Shown: one piece after another, positions 11,201-24,160 of the stretch
Layout: each line of letters starts with the position of its first letter
How positions within the stretch are numbered: position 1 is the stretch's first letter
Source of the DNA: Ptiloglossa arizonensis
Taxonomy: Eukaryota > Arthropoda > Insecta > Hymenoptera > Colletidae
Direction: 5' to 3'
Length of the DNA: 64,000 nucleotides
Assembly: GCF_051014685.1 (NCBI RefSeq)
Contig: NW_027478969.1
Coordinates: forward strand, 1 to 64,000
Notes under the pieces: generated by a model
The model's input: only the letters and a program-made list of their open reading frames with translations
Told to the model about the DNA's origin: nothing
Databases searched by the model: none
Position numbers and translations under genes: made by a program

Positions 11201-12600
11201 ATAACTAGAACGGCCTAGCGGAAAAGTGCGCATACCGTTGTAATCGGGCGAGTTTCTTCTTTCAGATGCAACAGAAATTTTGCGGATCGGTCAATCCGTT
11301 CGCGAGATATGGCAGTCTGGAGATAAGAAACGCTTGAGAAACTCAAAATTTTCGCAGTTCTGATGCTCGAAACGAATAACTAGAACGGCCTAGGGGAAAA
11401 CTACACCTACCGTTGTAATCGGGCGAGTTTCTACTTTCAGATGCAACAGAAATTTTGCGGATTGATCAATCCGTTCGCGAGATATGGCAGTTTGGAGATA
11501 AGAAACGCTTGAGAAACTCAAAATTTTCGCAGTTCTGATGCTCGAAACGAATAACTAGAACGGCCTAGGGGAAAGCTACACCTACCGTTGTAATCGGGCG
11601 AGTTTCTACTTTCAGATGCAACAGAAATTTTGCGGATTGATCAATCCGTTCGCGAGATATGGCAGTTTGGAGATAAGAAACGCTTGAGAAACTCAAAATT
11701 TTCGCAGTTCTGATGCTCGAAACGAATAACTAGAACGGCCTAGGGGAAAAGTACGCATACCGTTGTAATCGGGCGAGTTTCTACTTTCAGATGCAACAGA
11801 AATTTTGCGGATTGGTCAATCCGCTCGCGAGATATGGCAGTTTGGAGGTAAGAAACGCTTGAGAAACTCAAAATTTTCACAGTTCTGATGCTCGAAATGA
11901 ATAACTGGAACGGCCTAGGGGAAAACTACACATACCGTTGTAATCGGGCAAGTTTCTACTTTCAGATGCAACAGAAGTTTTGCGGATTGGTCAATCCGTT
12001 CGCGAGATATGGCTGTTTGGAGGTAAGAAACGCTTGAGAAACTCAAAATTTTCGCAGTTCTGATGCTCGAAACGAATAACTAGAACGGCCTAGGGGAAAA
12101 ATACACCTACCGTTGTAATCGGGCGAGTTTCTACTTTCAGATGCAACAGAAATTTTGCGGATTAGTCAATCCGTTCGCGAGATATGGCAGTTTGGAGGTA
12201 AGAAACGCTTGAGAAACTCAAAATTTTCGCCGTTCTGATGCTCGAAACGAGTAACTAGAACGGCCTAGGGGAAAAGTACGCTTACCGTTGTAATCGGGCG
12301 AGTTTCTCCTTTCAGATGCAACAGAAATTTTGCGGATTAGTCAATCCGTTCGCGAGATATGGCAGTTTGGAGGTAAGAAACTCTTGAGAAACTCAAAATT
12401 TTCGCCGTTCTGATGCTCGAAACGAATAACTAGAACGGCCTAGGGGAAAAGTACGCATACTGATGTAATCGGGCGTGTTTCTACTTTCAGATGCAACAGA
12501 AATTTTGCGGATTTATCTATCCGTTCGCGAGATATGGCAGTTTGGAGATAAGAAACGCTTGAGAAACTCAAAATTTTCGCCGTTCTGATGCTCGCAACGA
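11201..12600. repeat. Partial third copy of the 18-mer (8 monomers)
   Basis: Eight monomers matching 8576-9975 (offset 2,625 bp, 15 monomers), including the GAAGTTTTGCGG variant near 11974 and the ACTGATG monomer at 12426. Three monomers have been skipped relative to the head of copies 1 and 2. It lacks the GTAATGGGG and GAGAAGCTC variants and has its own GAAAGCTAC near 11570, so it diverged from, or was copied before, those changes. Confidence 0.82.
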
Positions 12601-13729
12601 ATAACTAGAACGGCCTAGGGGAAAAGTGCGCATACCGTTGTAATCGGGCGAGTTTCTACTTTCAGATGCATTAGAAATTTTGCGGATTGGTCAATCGGTT
12701 CGCGAGATATGGCAATTTGGAGGTAAGAAACGCTTGAGAAACTCAAAATTTGCGCAGTTCTGATGCTCGAAACGAATAACTAGAACGGCCTAGCGGAAAA
12801 GTGCGCATACCGTTGTAATCGGGCGAGTTTCTTCTTTCAGATGCAACAGAAATTTTGCGGATCGGTCAATCCGTTCGCGAGATATGGCAGTTTGGAGATA
12901 AGAAACGCTTGAGAAACTCAAAATTTTCGCAGTTCTGATGCTCGAAACGAATAACTAGAACGGCCTAGGGGAAAACTACACCTACCGTTGTAATCGGGCG
13001 AGTTTCTACTTTCAGATGCAACAGAAATTTTGCGGATTGATCAATCCGTTCGCGAGATATGGCAGTTTGGAGATAAGAAACGCTTGAGAAACTCAAAATT
13101 TTCGCAGTTCTGATGCTCGAAACGAATAACTAGAACGGCCTAGGGGAAAAGTACGCATACTGATGTAATCGGGCGCGTTTCTACTTTCAGATGCAACAGA
13201 AATTTTGCGGATTTATCTATCCGTTCGCGAGATATGGCAGTTTGGAGATAAGAAACGCTTGAGAAACTCAAAATTTTCGCAGTTCTGATGCTCGAAACGA
13301 ATAACCAGAACGGCCAAGGGGAAACCTACACCCACCTTTGTAATCGGGCGAGTTTCTACTTTCAGATGCAACAGAAATTTTGCGGATTGATCAATCCGTT
13401 CGCGAGATATGGCAGTTAGGAGATAAGAAACGCTTGAGAAACTCAAAATTTTCGCAGTTCTGATGCTCGAAACGAGTAACTAGAACGGCCTAGGGGAAAA
13501 GTACGCTTACCGTTGTAATCGGGCGAGTTTCTACTTTCAGATGCAACAGAAATTTTGCGGATTGGTCAATCCGTTCGCGAGATATGGCAGTTTGGAGGTA
13601 GGAAACGCTTGAGAAACACAAAATTTTCGCAGTTCTGATGCTCGAAACGAATAACTAGAACGGCCTAGGGGAAAAGTACGCATACCGTTGTAATCGGGCG
13701 AGTTTCTACTTTCAGATGCAACAGAAATT
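12601..13729. repeat. Satellite segment A2, mixed monomers
   Basis: About six monomers between two HOR blocks. The 4-mer at 12601-13300 (GCATTAG monomer, TAGCGG monomer, CTACACCT monomer, ACTGATG monomer) is the same ordered unit seen twice in tandem at 14176-15575. The monomer at 13301 has the private variants AACCAG and GGCCAAGG, the latter destroying the CCTAGG site, plus CACCCACC. Confidence 0.8.
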
Positions 13730-16700
13730 TTGCGGATTGGTCAATCCGTTCGCGAGATATGGCTGTTTGGAGGTAAGAAACGCTTGAGAAACTCAAAATT
13801 TTCGCAGTTCTGATGCTCGAAACGAATAACTAGAACGGCCTAGGGGAAAAATACACCTACCGTTGTAATCGGGCGAGTTTCTACTTTCAGATGCAACAGA
13901 AATTTTGCGGATTAGTCAATCCGTTCGCGAGATATGGCAGTTTGGAGGTAAGAAACACTTGAGAAACTCAAAATTTTCGCCGTTCTGATGCTCGAAACGA
14001 GTAACTAGAACGGCCTAGGGGAAAAGTACGCTTACCGTTGTAATCGGGCGAGTTTCTCCTTTCAGATGCAACAGAAATTTTGCGGATTAGTCAATCCGTT
14101 CGCGAGATATGGCAGTTTGGAGGTAAGAAACTCTTGAGAAACTCAAAATTTTCGCCGTTCTGATGCTCGAAACGAATAACTAGAACGGCCTAGGGGAAAA
14201 GTGCGCATACCGTTGTAATCGGGCGAGTTTCTACTTTCAGATGCATTAGAAATTTTGCGGATTGGTCAATCGGTTCGCGAGATATGGCAATTTGGAGGTA
14301 AGAAACGCTTGAGAAACTCAAAATTTGCGCAGTTCTGATGCTCGAAACGAATAACTAGAACGGCCTAGCGGAAAAGTGCGCATACCGTTGTAATCGGGCG
14401 AGTTTCTTCTTTCAGATGCAACAGAAATTTTGCGGATCGGTCAATCCGTTCGCGAGATATGGCAGTCTGGAGATAAGAAACGCTTGAGAAACTCAAAATT
14501 TTCGCAGTTCTGATGCTCGAAACGAATAACTAGAACGGCCTAGGGGAAAACTACACCTACCGTTGTAATCGGGCGAGTTTCTACTTTCAGATGCAACAGA
14601 AATTTTGCGGATTGATCAATCCGTTCGCGAGATATGGCAGTTTGGAGATAAGAAACGCTTGAGAAACTCAAAATTTTCGCAGTTCTGATGCTCGAAACGA
14701 ATAACTAGAACGGCCTAGGGGAAAAGTACGCATACTGATGTAATCGGGCGTGTTTCTACTTTCAGATGCAACAGAAATTTTGCGGATTTATCTATCCGTT
14801 CGCGAGATATGGCAGTTTGGAGATAAGAAACGCTTGAGAAACCCAAAATTTTCGCCGTTCTGATGCTCGAAACGAATAACTAGAACGGCCTAGGGGAAAA
14901 GTGCGCATACCGTTGTAATCGGGCGAGTTTCTACTTTCAGATGCATTAGAAATTTTGCGGATTGGTCAATCGGTTCGCGAGATATGGCAATTTGCAGGTA
15001 AGAAACGCTTGAGAAACTCAAAATTTGCGCAGTTCTGATGCTCGAAACGAATAACTAGAACGGCCTAGCGGAAAAGTGCGCATACCGTTGTAATCGGGCG
15101 AGTTTCTTCTTTCAGATGCAACAGAAATTTTGCGGATCGGTCAATCCGTTCGCGAGATATGGCAGTTTGGAGATAAGAAACGCTTGAGAAACTCAAAATT
15201 TTCGCAGTTCTGATGCTCGAAACGAATAACTAGAACGGCCTAGGGGAAAACTACACCTACCGTTGTAATCGGGCGAGTTTCTACTTTCAGATGCAACAGA
15301 AATTTTGCGGATTGATCAATCCGTTCGCGAGATATGGCGGTTTGGAGATAAGAAACGCTTGAGAAACTCAAAATTTTCGCAGTTCGGATGCTCGAAACGA
15401 ATAACTAGAACGGCCTAGGGGAAAATTACGCATACTGATGTAATCGGGCGTGTTTCTACTTTCAGATGCAACAGAAATTTTGCGGATTTATCTATCCGTT
15501 CGCGAGATATGGCAGTTTGGAGATAAGAAACGCTTGAGAAACTCAAAATTTTCGCAGTTCTGATGCTCGAAACGAATAACTAGAACGGCCTAGGGGAAAC
15601 CTACACCTACCTTTGTAATCGGGCGAGTTTCTACTTTCAGATGCAACAGAAATTTTGCGGATTGGTCAATCCGTTCGCGAGATATGGCTGTTTGGAGGTA
15701 AGAAACGCTTGAGAAACTCAAAATTTTCGCAGTTCTGATGCTCGAAACGAATAACTAGAACGGCCTAGGGGAAAAATACACCTACCGTTGTAATCGGGCG
15801 AGTTTCTACTTTCAGATGCAACAGAAATTTTGCGGATTAGTCAATCCGTTCGCGAGATATGGCAGTTTGGAGGTAAGAAACGCTTGAGAAACTCAAAATT
15901 TTCGCCGTTCTGATGCTCGAAACGAGTAACTAGAACGGCCTAGGGGAAAAGTACGCTTACCGTTGTAATCGGGCGAGTTTCTCCTTTCAGATGCAACAGA
16001 AATTTTGCGGATTAGTCAATCCGTTCGCGAGATATGGCAGTTTGGAGGTAAGAAACTCTTGAGAAACTCAAAATTTTCGCCGTTCTGATGCTCGAAACGA
16101 ATAACTAGAACGGCCTAGGGGAAAAGTGCGGAAACCGTTGTAATCGGGCGAGTTTCTACTTTCAGATGCATTAGAAATTTTGCGGATTGGTCAATCGGTT
16201 CGCGAGATATGGCAATTTGGAGGTAAGAAACGCTTTAGAAACTCAAAATTTGCGCAGTTCTGATGCTCGAAACGAATAACTAGAACGGCCTAGCGGAAAA
16301 GTGCGCATACCGTTGTAATCGGGCGAGTTTCTTCTTTCAGATGCAACAGAAATTTTGCGGATCGGTCAATCCGTTCGCGAGATATGGCAGTTTGGAGATA
16401 AGAAACGCTTGAGAAACTCAAAATTTTCGCAGTTCTGATGCTCGAAACGAATAACTAGAACGGCCTAGGGGAAAACTACACCTACCGTTGTAATCGGGCG
16501 AGTTTCTACTTTCAGATGCAACAGAAATTTTGCGGATTGATCAATCCGTTCGCGAGATATGGCAGTTTGGAGATAAGAAACGCTTGAGAAACTCAAAATT
16601 TTCGCAGTTCTGATGCTCGAAACGAATAACTAGAACGGCCTAGGGGAAAAGTACGCATACTGCTGTAATCGGGCGTGTTTCTACTTTCAGATGCAACAGA

Positions 16701-18315
16701 AATTTTGCGGATTCATCTATCCGTTCGCGAGATATGGCAGTTTGGAGATAAGAAACGCTTGAGAAACTCAAAATTTTCGCCGTTCTGATGCTCGAAACGA
16801 ATAACTAGAACGGCCTAGGGGAAAAGTGCGCATACCGTTGTAATCGGGCGAGTTTCTACTTTCAGATGCATTAGAAATTTTGCGGATTGGTCAATCGGTT
16901 CGCGAGATATGGCAATTTGGAGGTAAGAAACGCTTGAGAAACTCAAAATTTGCGCAGTTCTGATGCTCGAAACGAATAACTAGAACGGCCTAGTGGAAAA
17001 GTGCGCATACCGTTGTAATCGGGCGAGTTTCTTCTTTCAGATGCAACAGAAATTTTGCGGATCGGTCAATCCGTTCGCGAGATATGGCAGTTTGGAGATA
17101 AGAAACGCTTGAGAAACTCAAAATTTTCGCAGTTCTGATGCTCGAAACGAATAACTAGAACGGCCTAGGGGAAAACTACACCTACCGTTGTAATCGGGCG
17201 AGTTTCTACTTTCAGATGCAACAGAAATTTTGCGGATTGATCAATCCGTTCGCGAGATATGGCAGTTTGGAGATAAGAAACGCTTGAGAAACTCAAAATT
17301 TTCGCAGTTCTGATGCTCGAAACGAATAACTAGAACGGCCTAGGGGAAAAGTACGCATACTGATGTAATCGGGCGTGTTTCTACTTTCAGATGCAACAGA
17401 AATTTTGCGGATTTATCTATCCGTTCGCGAGATATGGCAGTTTGGAGATAAGAAACGCTTGAGAAATTCAAAATTTTCGCAGTTCTGATGCTCGAAACGA
17501 ATAACTAGAACGGCCTAGGGGAAACCTACACCTACCTTTGTAATCGGGCGAGTTTCTACTTTCAGATGCAACAGAAATTTTGCGGATTGGTCAATCCGTT
17601 CGCGAGATATGGCTGTTTGGAGGTAAGAAACGCTTGAGAAACTCAAAATTTTCGCAGTTCTGATGCTCGAAACGAATAACTAGAACGGCCTAGGGGAAAA
17701 ATACACCTACCGTTGTAATCGGGCGAGTTTCTACTTTCAGATGCAACAGAAATTTTGCGGATTAGTCAATCCGTTCGCGAGATATGGCAGTTTGGAGGTA
17801 AGAAACGCTTGAGAAACTCAAAATTTTCGCCGTTCTGATGCTCGAAACGAGTAACTAGAACGGCCTAGGGGAAAAGTAGGCTTACCGTTGTAATCGGGCG
17901 AGATTCTCCTTTCAGATGCAACAGAAATTTTGCGGATTAGTCAATCCGTTCGCGAGATATGGCAGTTTGGAGGTAAGAAACTCTTGAGAAACTCAAAATT
18001 TTCGCCGTTCTGATGCTCGAAACGAATAACTAGAACGGCCTAGGGGAAAAGTGCGCATACCGTTGTAATCGGGCGAGTTTCTACTTTCAGATGCATTAGA
18101 AATTTTGCGGATTGGTCAATCGGTTCGCGAGATATGGCAATTTGGAGGTAAGAAACGCTTGAGAAACTCAAAATTTGCGCAGTTCTGATGCTCGAAACGA
18201 ATAACTAGAACGGCCTAGCGGAAAAGTGCGCATACCGTTGTAATCGGGCGAGTTTCTTCTTTCAGATGCAACAGAAATTTTGCGGATCGGTCAATCCGTT
18301 CGCGAGATATGGCAG
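13730..18315. repeat. 11-mer HOR, about 2.4 copies (1,925-bp period)
   Basis: Class order repeats with an 11-monomer period: about 13,730-15,654, 15,655-17,579 and a partial 17,580-18,315. For example the ACTGATG monomer at 14701 pairs with 16626 (ACTGCTG), the GCATTAG monomer at 14876 with 16801, and the AATACACC monomer at 13826 with 15751 and 17676. Inside the unit, the 4-mer GCATTAG, TAGCGG, CTACACCT, ACTGATG occurs twice in tandem (14176-14875, 14876-15575). Heads differ at 13651 versus 15576 while tails agree, which places the 5' boundary inside that monomer. Confidence 0.87.
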
Positions 18316-18689
18316 TTTGGATGTAAGAAACGCTTGAGGAACTCAAAATTTTCGCAGTTCTGATGCTCGAAATGAATAACTGGAACGGCCTAGGGGAAAA
18401 CTACACATACCGTTGTAATCGGGCGAGCTTCTACTTTCAGATGCAACAGAAATTTTGCGGATTGGTCAATCCGTTCGCGAGATATGGCAGTTTGTAGGTA
18501 AGAAACGCTTGAGAAACTCAAAATTTTCGCAGTTCTGATGCTCGAAACGAATAACTGGAACGGCCTAGGGGAAAACTACACATACCGTTGTAATCGGGCG
18601 AGTTTCTACTTTCAGATGCAACAGAAATTTTGCGGATGGATCAATCCGTTCGCGAGATATGGCAGTTTGGAGATAAGAAACGCTTGAGA

Positions 18690-18701
18690 AACTCAAATTT
18701 T
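18690..18701. other. 1-bp deletion marker 'a' in satellite monomer
   Basis: One A is missing from the AAAATTTT palindrome (monomer 145-152), leaving AAATTTT. This is the first phase slip in the window. The same deletion, next to the same unusual following monomer (GTGCCCAT head, AATTTGG), recurs near 21667, 25515 and 27788, so it was almost certainly inherited by block copying and not by repeated mutation. Confidence 0.9.
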
Positions 18702-19530
18702 CGCAGTTCTGATGCTCGAAACGAGTAACTAGAACGGCCTAGGGGAAAAGTGCCCATACCGTTGTAATTTGGCGAGTTTCTACTTTCCGATGCAACAGAA
18801 ATTTTGCGGATTGATCAATCCGTTCGCGAGATATGGCAGTTTGGAGATAAGAAGGGCTTGAGAAACTCAAAATTTTCGCAGTTCTGATTCTCGAAACGAG
18901 TAACTAGAACGGCCTAGGGGAAAAGTACGCTTACCGTTGTAATCGGGCGAGTTTCTACTTTCAGATGCAACAGAAATTTTGCGGATTGATCAATCTGTTC
19001 GCGAGATATGGCAGTTTGGAGGTAAGAAACGCTTGAGAAACTCAAAATTTTCGCCGTTCTGATGCTCGAAACGAATAACTAGGACGGCCTAGGGGAAAAG
19101 TGCGCATACCGTTGTAATCGGGCGAGTTTCTACTTTCAGATGCAACAGAAATTTTGCGGATTGATCAATCCGTTCGCGAGATATGGCAGTTTGGAGATAA
19201 GAAACGCTTGAGAAACTCAAAATTTTCGCAGTTCTGATGCTCGAAACGAACAACTAGAACGGCCTAGGGGAAAAGTACGCATACTGATGTAATCGGGCGT
19301 GTTTCTACTTTCAGATGCAACAGAAATTTTGCGGATTTATCCATCCGTTCGCGAGATATGGCAGTTTGGAGATAAGAAACGCTTGAGAAACTCAAAATTT
19401 TCGCAGTTCTGATGCTCGAAACGAATAACTAGAACGGCCTAGGGGAAACCTACACCTACCTTTGCAATCGGGCGAGTTTCTACTTTCAGATGCAACAGAA
19501 ATTTTGCGGATTGATCAATCGGTTCGCGAG

Positions 19531-19550
19531 ATATGGCAGAAGGAGATAAG
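19531..19550. other. 1-bp deletion marker 'b' in satellite monomer
   Basis: GGCAGTTTGGAGATAAG is replaced by GGCAGAAGGAGATAAG, one base shorter. The same lesion recurs near 22511, 26886 and 29159. The first two follow a GTCAATCGG or GATCAATCGG context and the last two a GGTCATTCCG context, so the marker has moved onto a different monomer background by exchange. Confidence 0.88.
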
Positions 19551-21187
19551 AAACGCTTGAGAAACTCAAAATTTTCGCAGTTCTGATGCTCGAAACGAGT
19601 AACTAGAACGGCCTAGGGGAAAGGTACGCTTACCGTTGTAATCGGGCGAGTTTCTACTTTCAGATGCAACAGAAATTTTGCGGATTGGTCAATCCGTTCG
19701 CGAGATATGGCAGTTTGGAGGTAGGAAACGCTTGAGAAACACAAAATTTTCGCAGTTCTGATGCTCGAAACGAATAACTAGAACGGTCTAGGGGAAAAGC
19801 ACGCATACCGTTGTAATCGGGCGAGTTTCTACTTTCAGATGCAACAGAAATTTTGCGGATTGGTCAATCCGTTCGCGAGATATGGCAGTTTGGAGGTAAG
19901 AAACGCTTGAGAAACTCAAAATTTTCACAGTTCTGATGCTCGAAATGAATAACTGGAACGGCCTAGGGGAAAACTACACATACCGTTGTAATCGGGCAAG
20001 TTTCTACTTTCAGATGCAACAGAAATTTTGCGGATTGGTCAATCCGTTCGCGAGATATGGCTGTTTGGAGGTAAGAAACGCTTGAGAAACTCAAAATTTT
20101 CGCAGTTCTGATGCTCGAAACGAATAACTAGAACGGCCTAGGGGAAAAATACACCTACCGTTGTAATCGGGCGAGTTTCTACTTTCAGATGCAACAGAAA
20201 TTTTGCGGATTAGTCAATCCGTTCGCGAGATATGGCAGTTTGGAGGTAAGAAACGCTTGAGAAACTCAAAATTTTCGCCGTTCTGATGCTCGAAACGAAT
20301 AACTAGAACGGCCTAGGGGAAAAGTGCGCATACCGTTGTAATCGGGCGAGTTTCTACTTTCAGATGCAACAGAAATTTTGCGGATTGGTCAATCCGTTCG
20401 CGAGATATGGCTGTTTGGAGGTAAGAAACGCTTGAGAAACTCAAAATTTTCGCAGTTGTGATGCTCGAAACGAATAACTAGAACGGCCTAGGGGAAAAAT
20501 ACACCTACCGTTGTAATCGGGCGAGTTTCTACTTTCAGATGCAACAGAAATTTTGCGGATTAGTCAATCCGTTCGCGAGATATGGCAGTTTGGAGGTAAG
20601 AAACGCTTGAGAAACTCAAAATTTTCGCCGTTCTGATGCTCGAAACGAGTAACTAGAACGGCCTAGGGGAAAAGTACGCTTACCGTTGTAATCGGGCGAG
20701 TTTCTCCTTTCAGATGCAACAGAAATTTTGCGGATTAGTCAATCCGTTCGCGAGATATGGCAGTTTGGAGGTAAGAAACTCTTGAGAAACTCAAAATTTT
20801 CGCCGTTCTGATGCTCGAAACGAATAACTAGAACGGCCTAGGGGAAAAGTACGCATACTGATGTAATCGGGCGTGTTTCTACTTTCAGATGCAACAGAAA
20901 TTTTGCGGATTTATCTATCCGTTCGCGAGATATGGCAGTTTGGAGATAAGAAACGCTTGAGAAACTCAAAATTTTCGCAGTTCTGATGCTCGAAACGAAT
21001 AACTAGAACGGCCTAGGGGAAACCTACACCTACCTTTGTAATCGGGCGAGTTTCTACTTTCAGATGCAACAGAAATTTTGCGGATTGGTCAATCCGTTCG
21101 CGAGATATGGCTGTTTGGAGGTAAGAAACGCTTGAGAAACTCAAAATTTTCGCAGTTCTGATGCTCGAAACGAATAACTGGAACGGC

Positions 21188-24160
21188 CTAGCGGAAAAGT
21201 GCGCATACCGTTGTAATCGGGCGAGTTTCTTCTTTCAGATGCAACAGAAATTTTGCGGATCGGTCAATCCGTTCGCGAGATATGGCAGTTTGGATGTAAG
21301 AAACGCTTGAGGAACTCAAAATTTTCGCAGTTCTGATGCTCGAAATGAATAACTGGAACGGCCTAGGGGAAAACTACACATACCGTTGTAATCGGGCGAG
21401 CTTCTACTTTCAGATGCAACAGAAATTTTGCGGATTGGTCAATCCGTTCGCGAGATATGGCAGTTTGTAGGTAAGAAACGCTTGAGAAACTCAAAATTTT
21501 CGCAGTTCTGATGCTCGAAACGAATAACTGGAACGGCCTAGGGGAAAACTACACATACCGTTGTAATCGGGCGAGTTTCTACTTTCAGATGCAACAGAAA
21601 TTTTGCGGATGGATCAATCCGTTCGCGAGATATGGCAGTTTGGAGATAAGAAACGCTTGAGAAACTCAAATTTTCGCAGTTCTGATGCTCGAAACGAGTA
21701 ACTAGAACGGCCTAGGGGAAAAGTGCCCATACCGTTGTAATTTGGCGAGTTTCTACTTTCCGATGCAACAGAAATTTTGCGGATTGATCAATCCGTTCGC
21801 GAGATATGGCAGTTTGGAGATAAGAAGGGCTTGAGAAACTCAAAATTTTCGCAGTTCTGATTCTCGAAACGAGTAACTAGAACGGCCTAGGGGAAAAGTA
21901 CGCTTACCGTTGTAATCGGGCGAGTTTCTACTTTCAGATGCAACAGAAATTTTGCGGATTGATCAATCTGTTCGCGAGATATGGCAGTTTGGAGGTAAGA
22001 AACGCTTGAGAAACTCAAAATTTTCGCCGTTCTGATGCTCGAAACGAATAACTAGGACGGCCTAGGGGAAAAGTGCGCATACCGTTGTAATCGGGCGAGT
22101 TTCTACTTTCAGATGCAACAGAAATTTTGCGGATTGATCAATCCGTTCGCGAGATATGGCAGTTTGGAGATAAGAAACGCTTGAGAAACTCAAAATTTTC
22201 GCAGTTCTGATGCTCGAAACGAACAACTAGAACGGCCTAGGGGAAAAGTACGCATACTGATGTAATCGGGCGTGTTTCTACTTTCAGATGCAACAGAAAT
22301 TTTGCGGATTTATCCATCCGTTCGCGAGATATGGCAGTTTGGAGATAAGAAACGCTTGAGAAACTCAAAATTTTCGCAGTTCTGATGCTCGAAACGAATA
22401 ACTAGAACGGCCTAGGGGAAACCTACACCTACCTTTGCAATCGGGCGAGTTTCTACTTTCAGATGCAACAGAAATTTTGCGGATTGATCAATCGGTTCGC
22501 GAGATATGGCAGAAGGAGATAAGAAACGCTTGAGAAACTCAAAATTTTCGCAGTTCTGATGCTCGAAACGAGTAACTAGAACGGCCTAGGGGAAAGGTAC
22601 GCTTACCGTTGTAATCGGGCGAGTTTCTACTTTCAGATGCAACAGAAATTTTGCGGATTGGTCAATCCGTTCGCGAGATATGGCAGTTTGGAGGTAGGAA
22701 ACGCTTGAGAAACACAAAATTTTCGCAGTTCTGATGCTCGAAACGAATAACTAGAACGGTCTAGGGGAAAAGCACGCATACCGTTGTAATCGGGCGAGTT
22801 TCTACTTTCAGATGCAACAGAAATTTTGCGGATTGGTCAATCCGTTCGCGAGATATGGCAGTTTGGAGGTAAGAAACGCTTGAGAAACTCAAAATTTTCA
22901 CAGTTCTGATGCTCGAAATGAATAACTGGAACGGCCTAGGGGAAAACTACACATACCGTTGTAATCGGGCAAGTTTCTACTTTCAGATGCAACAGAAATT
23001 TTGCGGATTGGTCAATCCGTTCGCGAGATATGGCTGTTTGGAGGTAAGAAACGCTTGAGAAACTCAAAATTTTCGCAGTTCTGATGCTCGAAACGAATAA
23101 CTAGAACGGCCTAGGGGAAAAATACACCTACCGTTGTAATCGGGCGAGTTTCTACTTTCAGATGCAACAGAAATTTTGCGGATTAGTCAATCCGTTCGCG
23201 AGATATGGCAGTTTGGAGGTAAGAAACGCTTGAGAAACTCAAAATTTTCGCCGTTCTGATGCTCGAAACGAATAACTAGAACGGCCTAGGGGAAAAGTGC
23301 GCATACCGTTGTAATCGGGCGAGTTTCTACTTTCAGATGCAACAGAAATTTTGCGGATTGGTCAATCCGTTCGCGAGATATGGCTGTTTGGAGGTAAGAA
23401 ACGCTTGAGAAACTCAAAATTTTCGCAGTTCTGATGCTCGAAACGAATAACTAGAACGGCCTAGGGGAAAAATACACCTACCGTTGTAATCGGGCGAGTT
23501 TCTACTTTCAGATGCAACAGAAATTTTGCGGATTAGTCAATCCGTTCGCGAGATATGGCAGTTTGGAGGTAAGAAACGCTTGAGAAACTCAAAATTTTCG
23601 CCGTTCTGATGCTCGAAACGAGTAACTAGAACGGCCTAGGGGAAAAGTACGCTTACCGTTGTAATCGGGCGAGTTTCTCCTTTCAGATGCAACAGAAATT
23701 TTGCGGATTAGTCAATCCGTTCGCGAGATATGGCAGTTTGGAGGTAAGAAACTCTTGAGAAACTCAAAATTTTCGCCGTTCTGATGCTCGAAACGAATAA
23801 CTAGAACGGCCTAGGGGAAAAGTACGCATACTGATGTAATCGGGCGTGTTTCTACTTTCAGATGCAACAGAAATTTTGCGGATTTATCTATCCGTTCGCG
23901 AGATATGGCAGTTTGGAGATAAGAAACGCTTGAGAAACTCAAAATTTTCGCAGTTCTGATGCTCGAAACGAATAACTAGAACGGCCTAGGGGAAACCTAC
24001 ACCTACCTTTGTAATCGGGCGAGTTTCTACTTTCAGATGCAACAGAAATTTTGCGGATTGGTCAATCCGTTCGCGAGATATGGCTGTTTGGAGGTAAGAA
24101 ACGCTTGAGAAACTCAAAATTTTCGCAGTTCTGATGCTCGAAACGAATAACTGGAACGGC
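21188..24160. repeat. 17-mer HOR, copy 2 (2,973 bp)
   Basis: Second copy of 18215-21187 with all its markers: deletions near 21667 and 22511, AATTTGG near 21741, GAAGGGCTTG at 21825 and GGTCTAGG near 22758. The junction is visible: the monomer at 21174 begins ATAACTGGAACG like the one at 24147 but continues TAGCGG like the one at 18201, so it is a hybrid monomer and the exchange fell within roughly 21180-21190. Confidence 0.92.

Larger units (their letters stand above)
18215..21187. repeat. 17-mer HOR, copy 1 (2,973 bp)
   Basis: Seventeen monomers repeated at +2,973 bp, which is 17 x 175 minus 2. The missing two bases are single-base deletions carried inside the unit, at about 18694 (CTCAAATTTTCG for CTCAAAATTTTCG) and about 19538 (GGCAGAAGGAG). 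Other shared private marks are AATTTGGCGAG near 18768, TTTCCGATG near 18785, GAAGGGCTTG at 18852, CTGATTCTCG near 18886, AGGACGG near 19081 and GGTCTAGG near 19785. GTTGTG at 20456 is private to copy 1. Confidence 0.92.

Noticed and set aside
13213..13446. Minus-strand open frame of 77 codons, and similar ones near 23986, 30807, 32283, 35182, 37982, 40257, 44632, 57483, 59507 and 59583
   Set aside because: All are the same stretch of the satellite read backwards. They recur because the monomer recurs, and 175 is not a multiple of three, so the frame cannot continue through the array.
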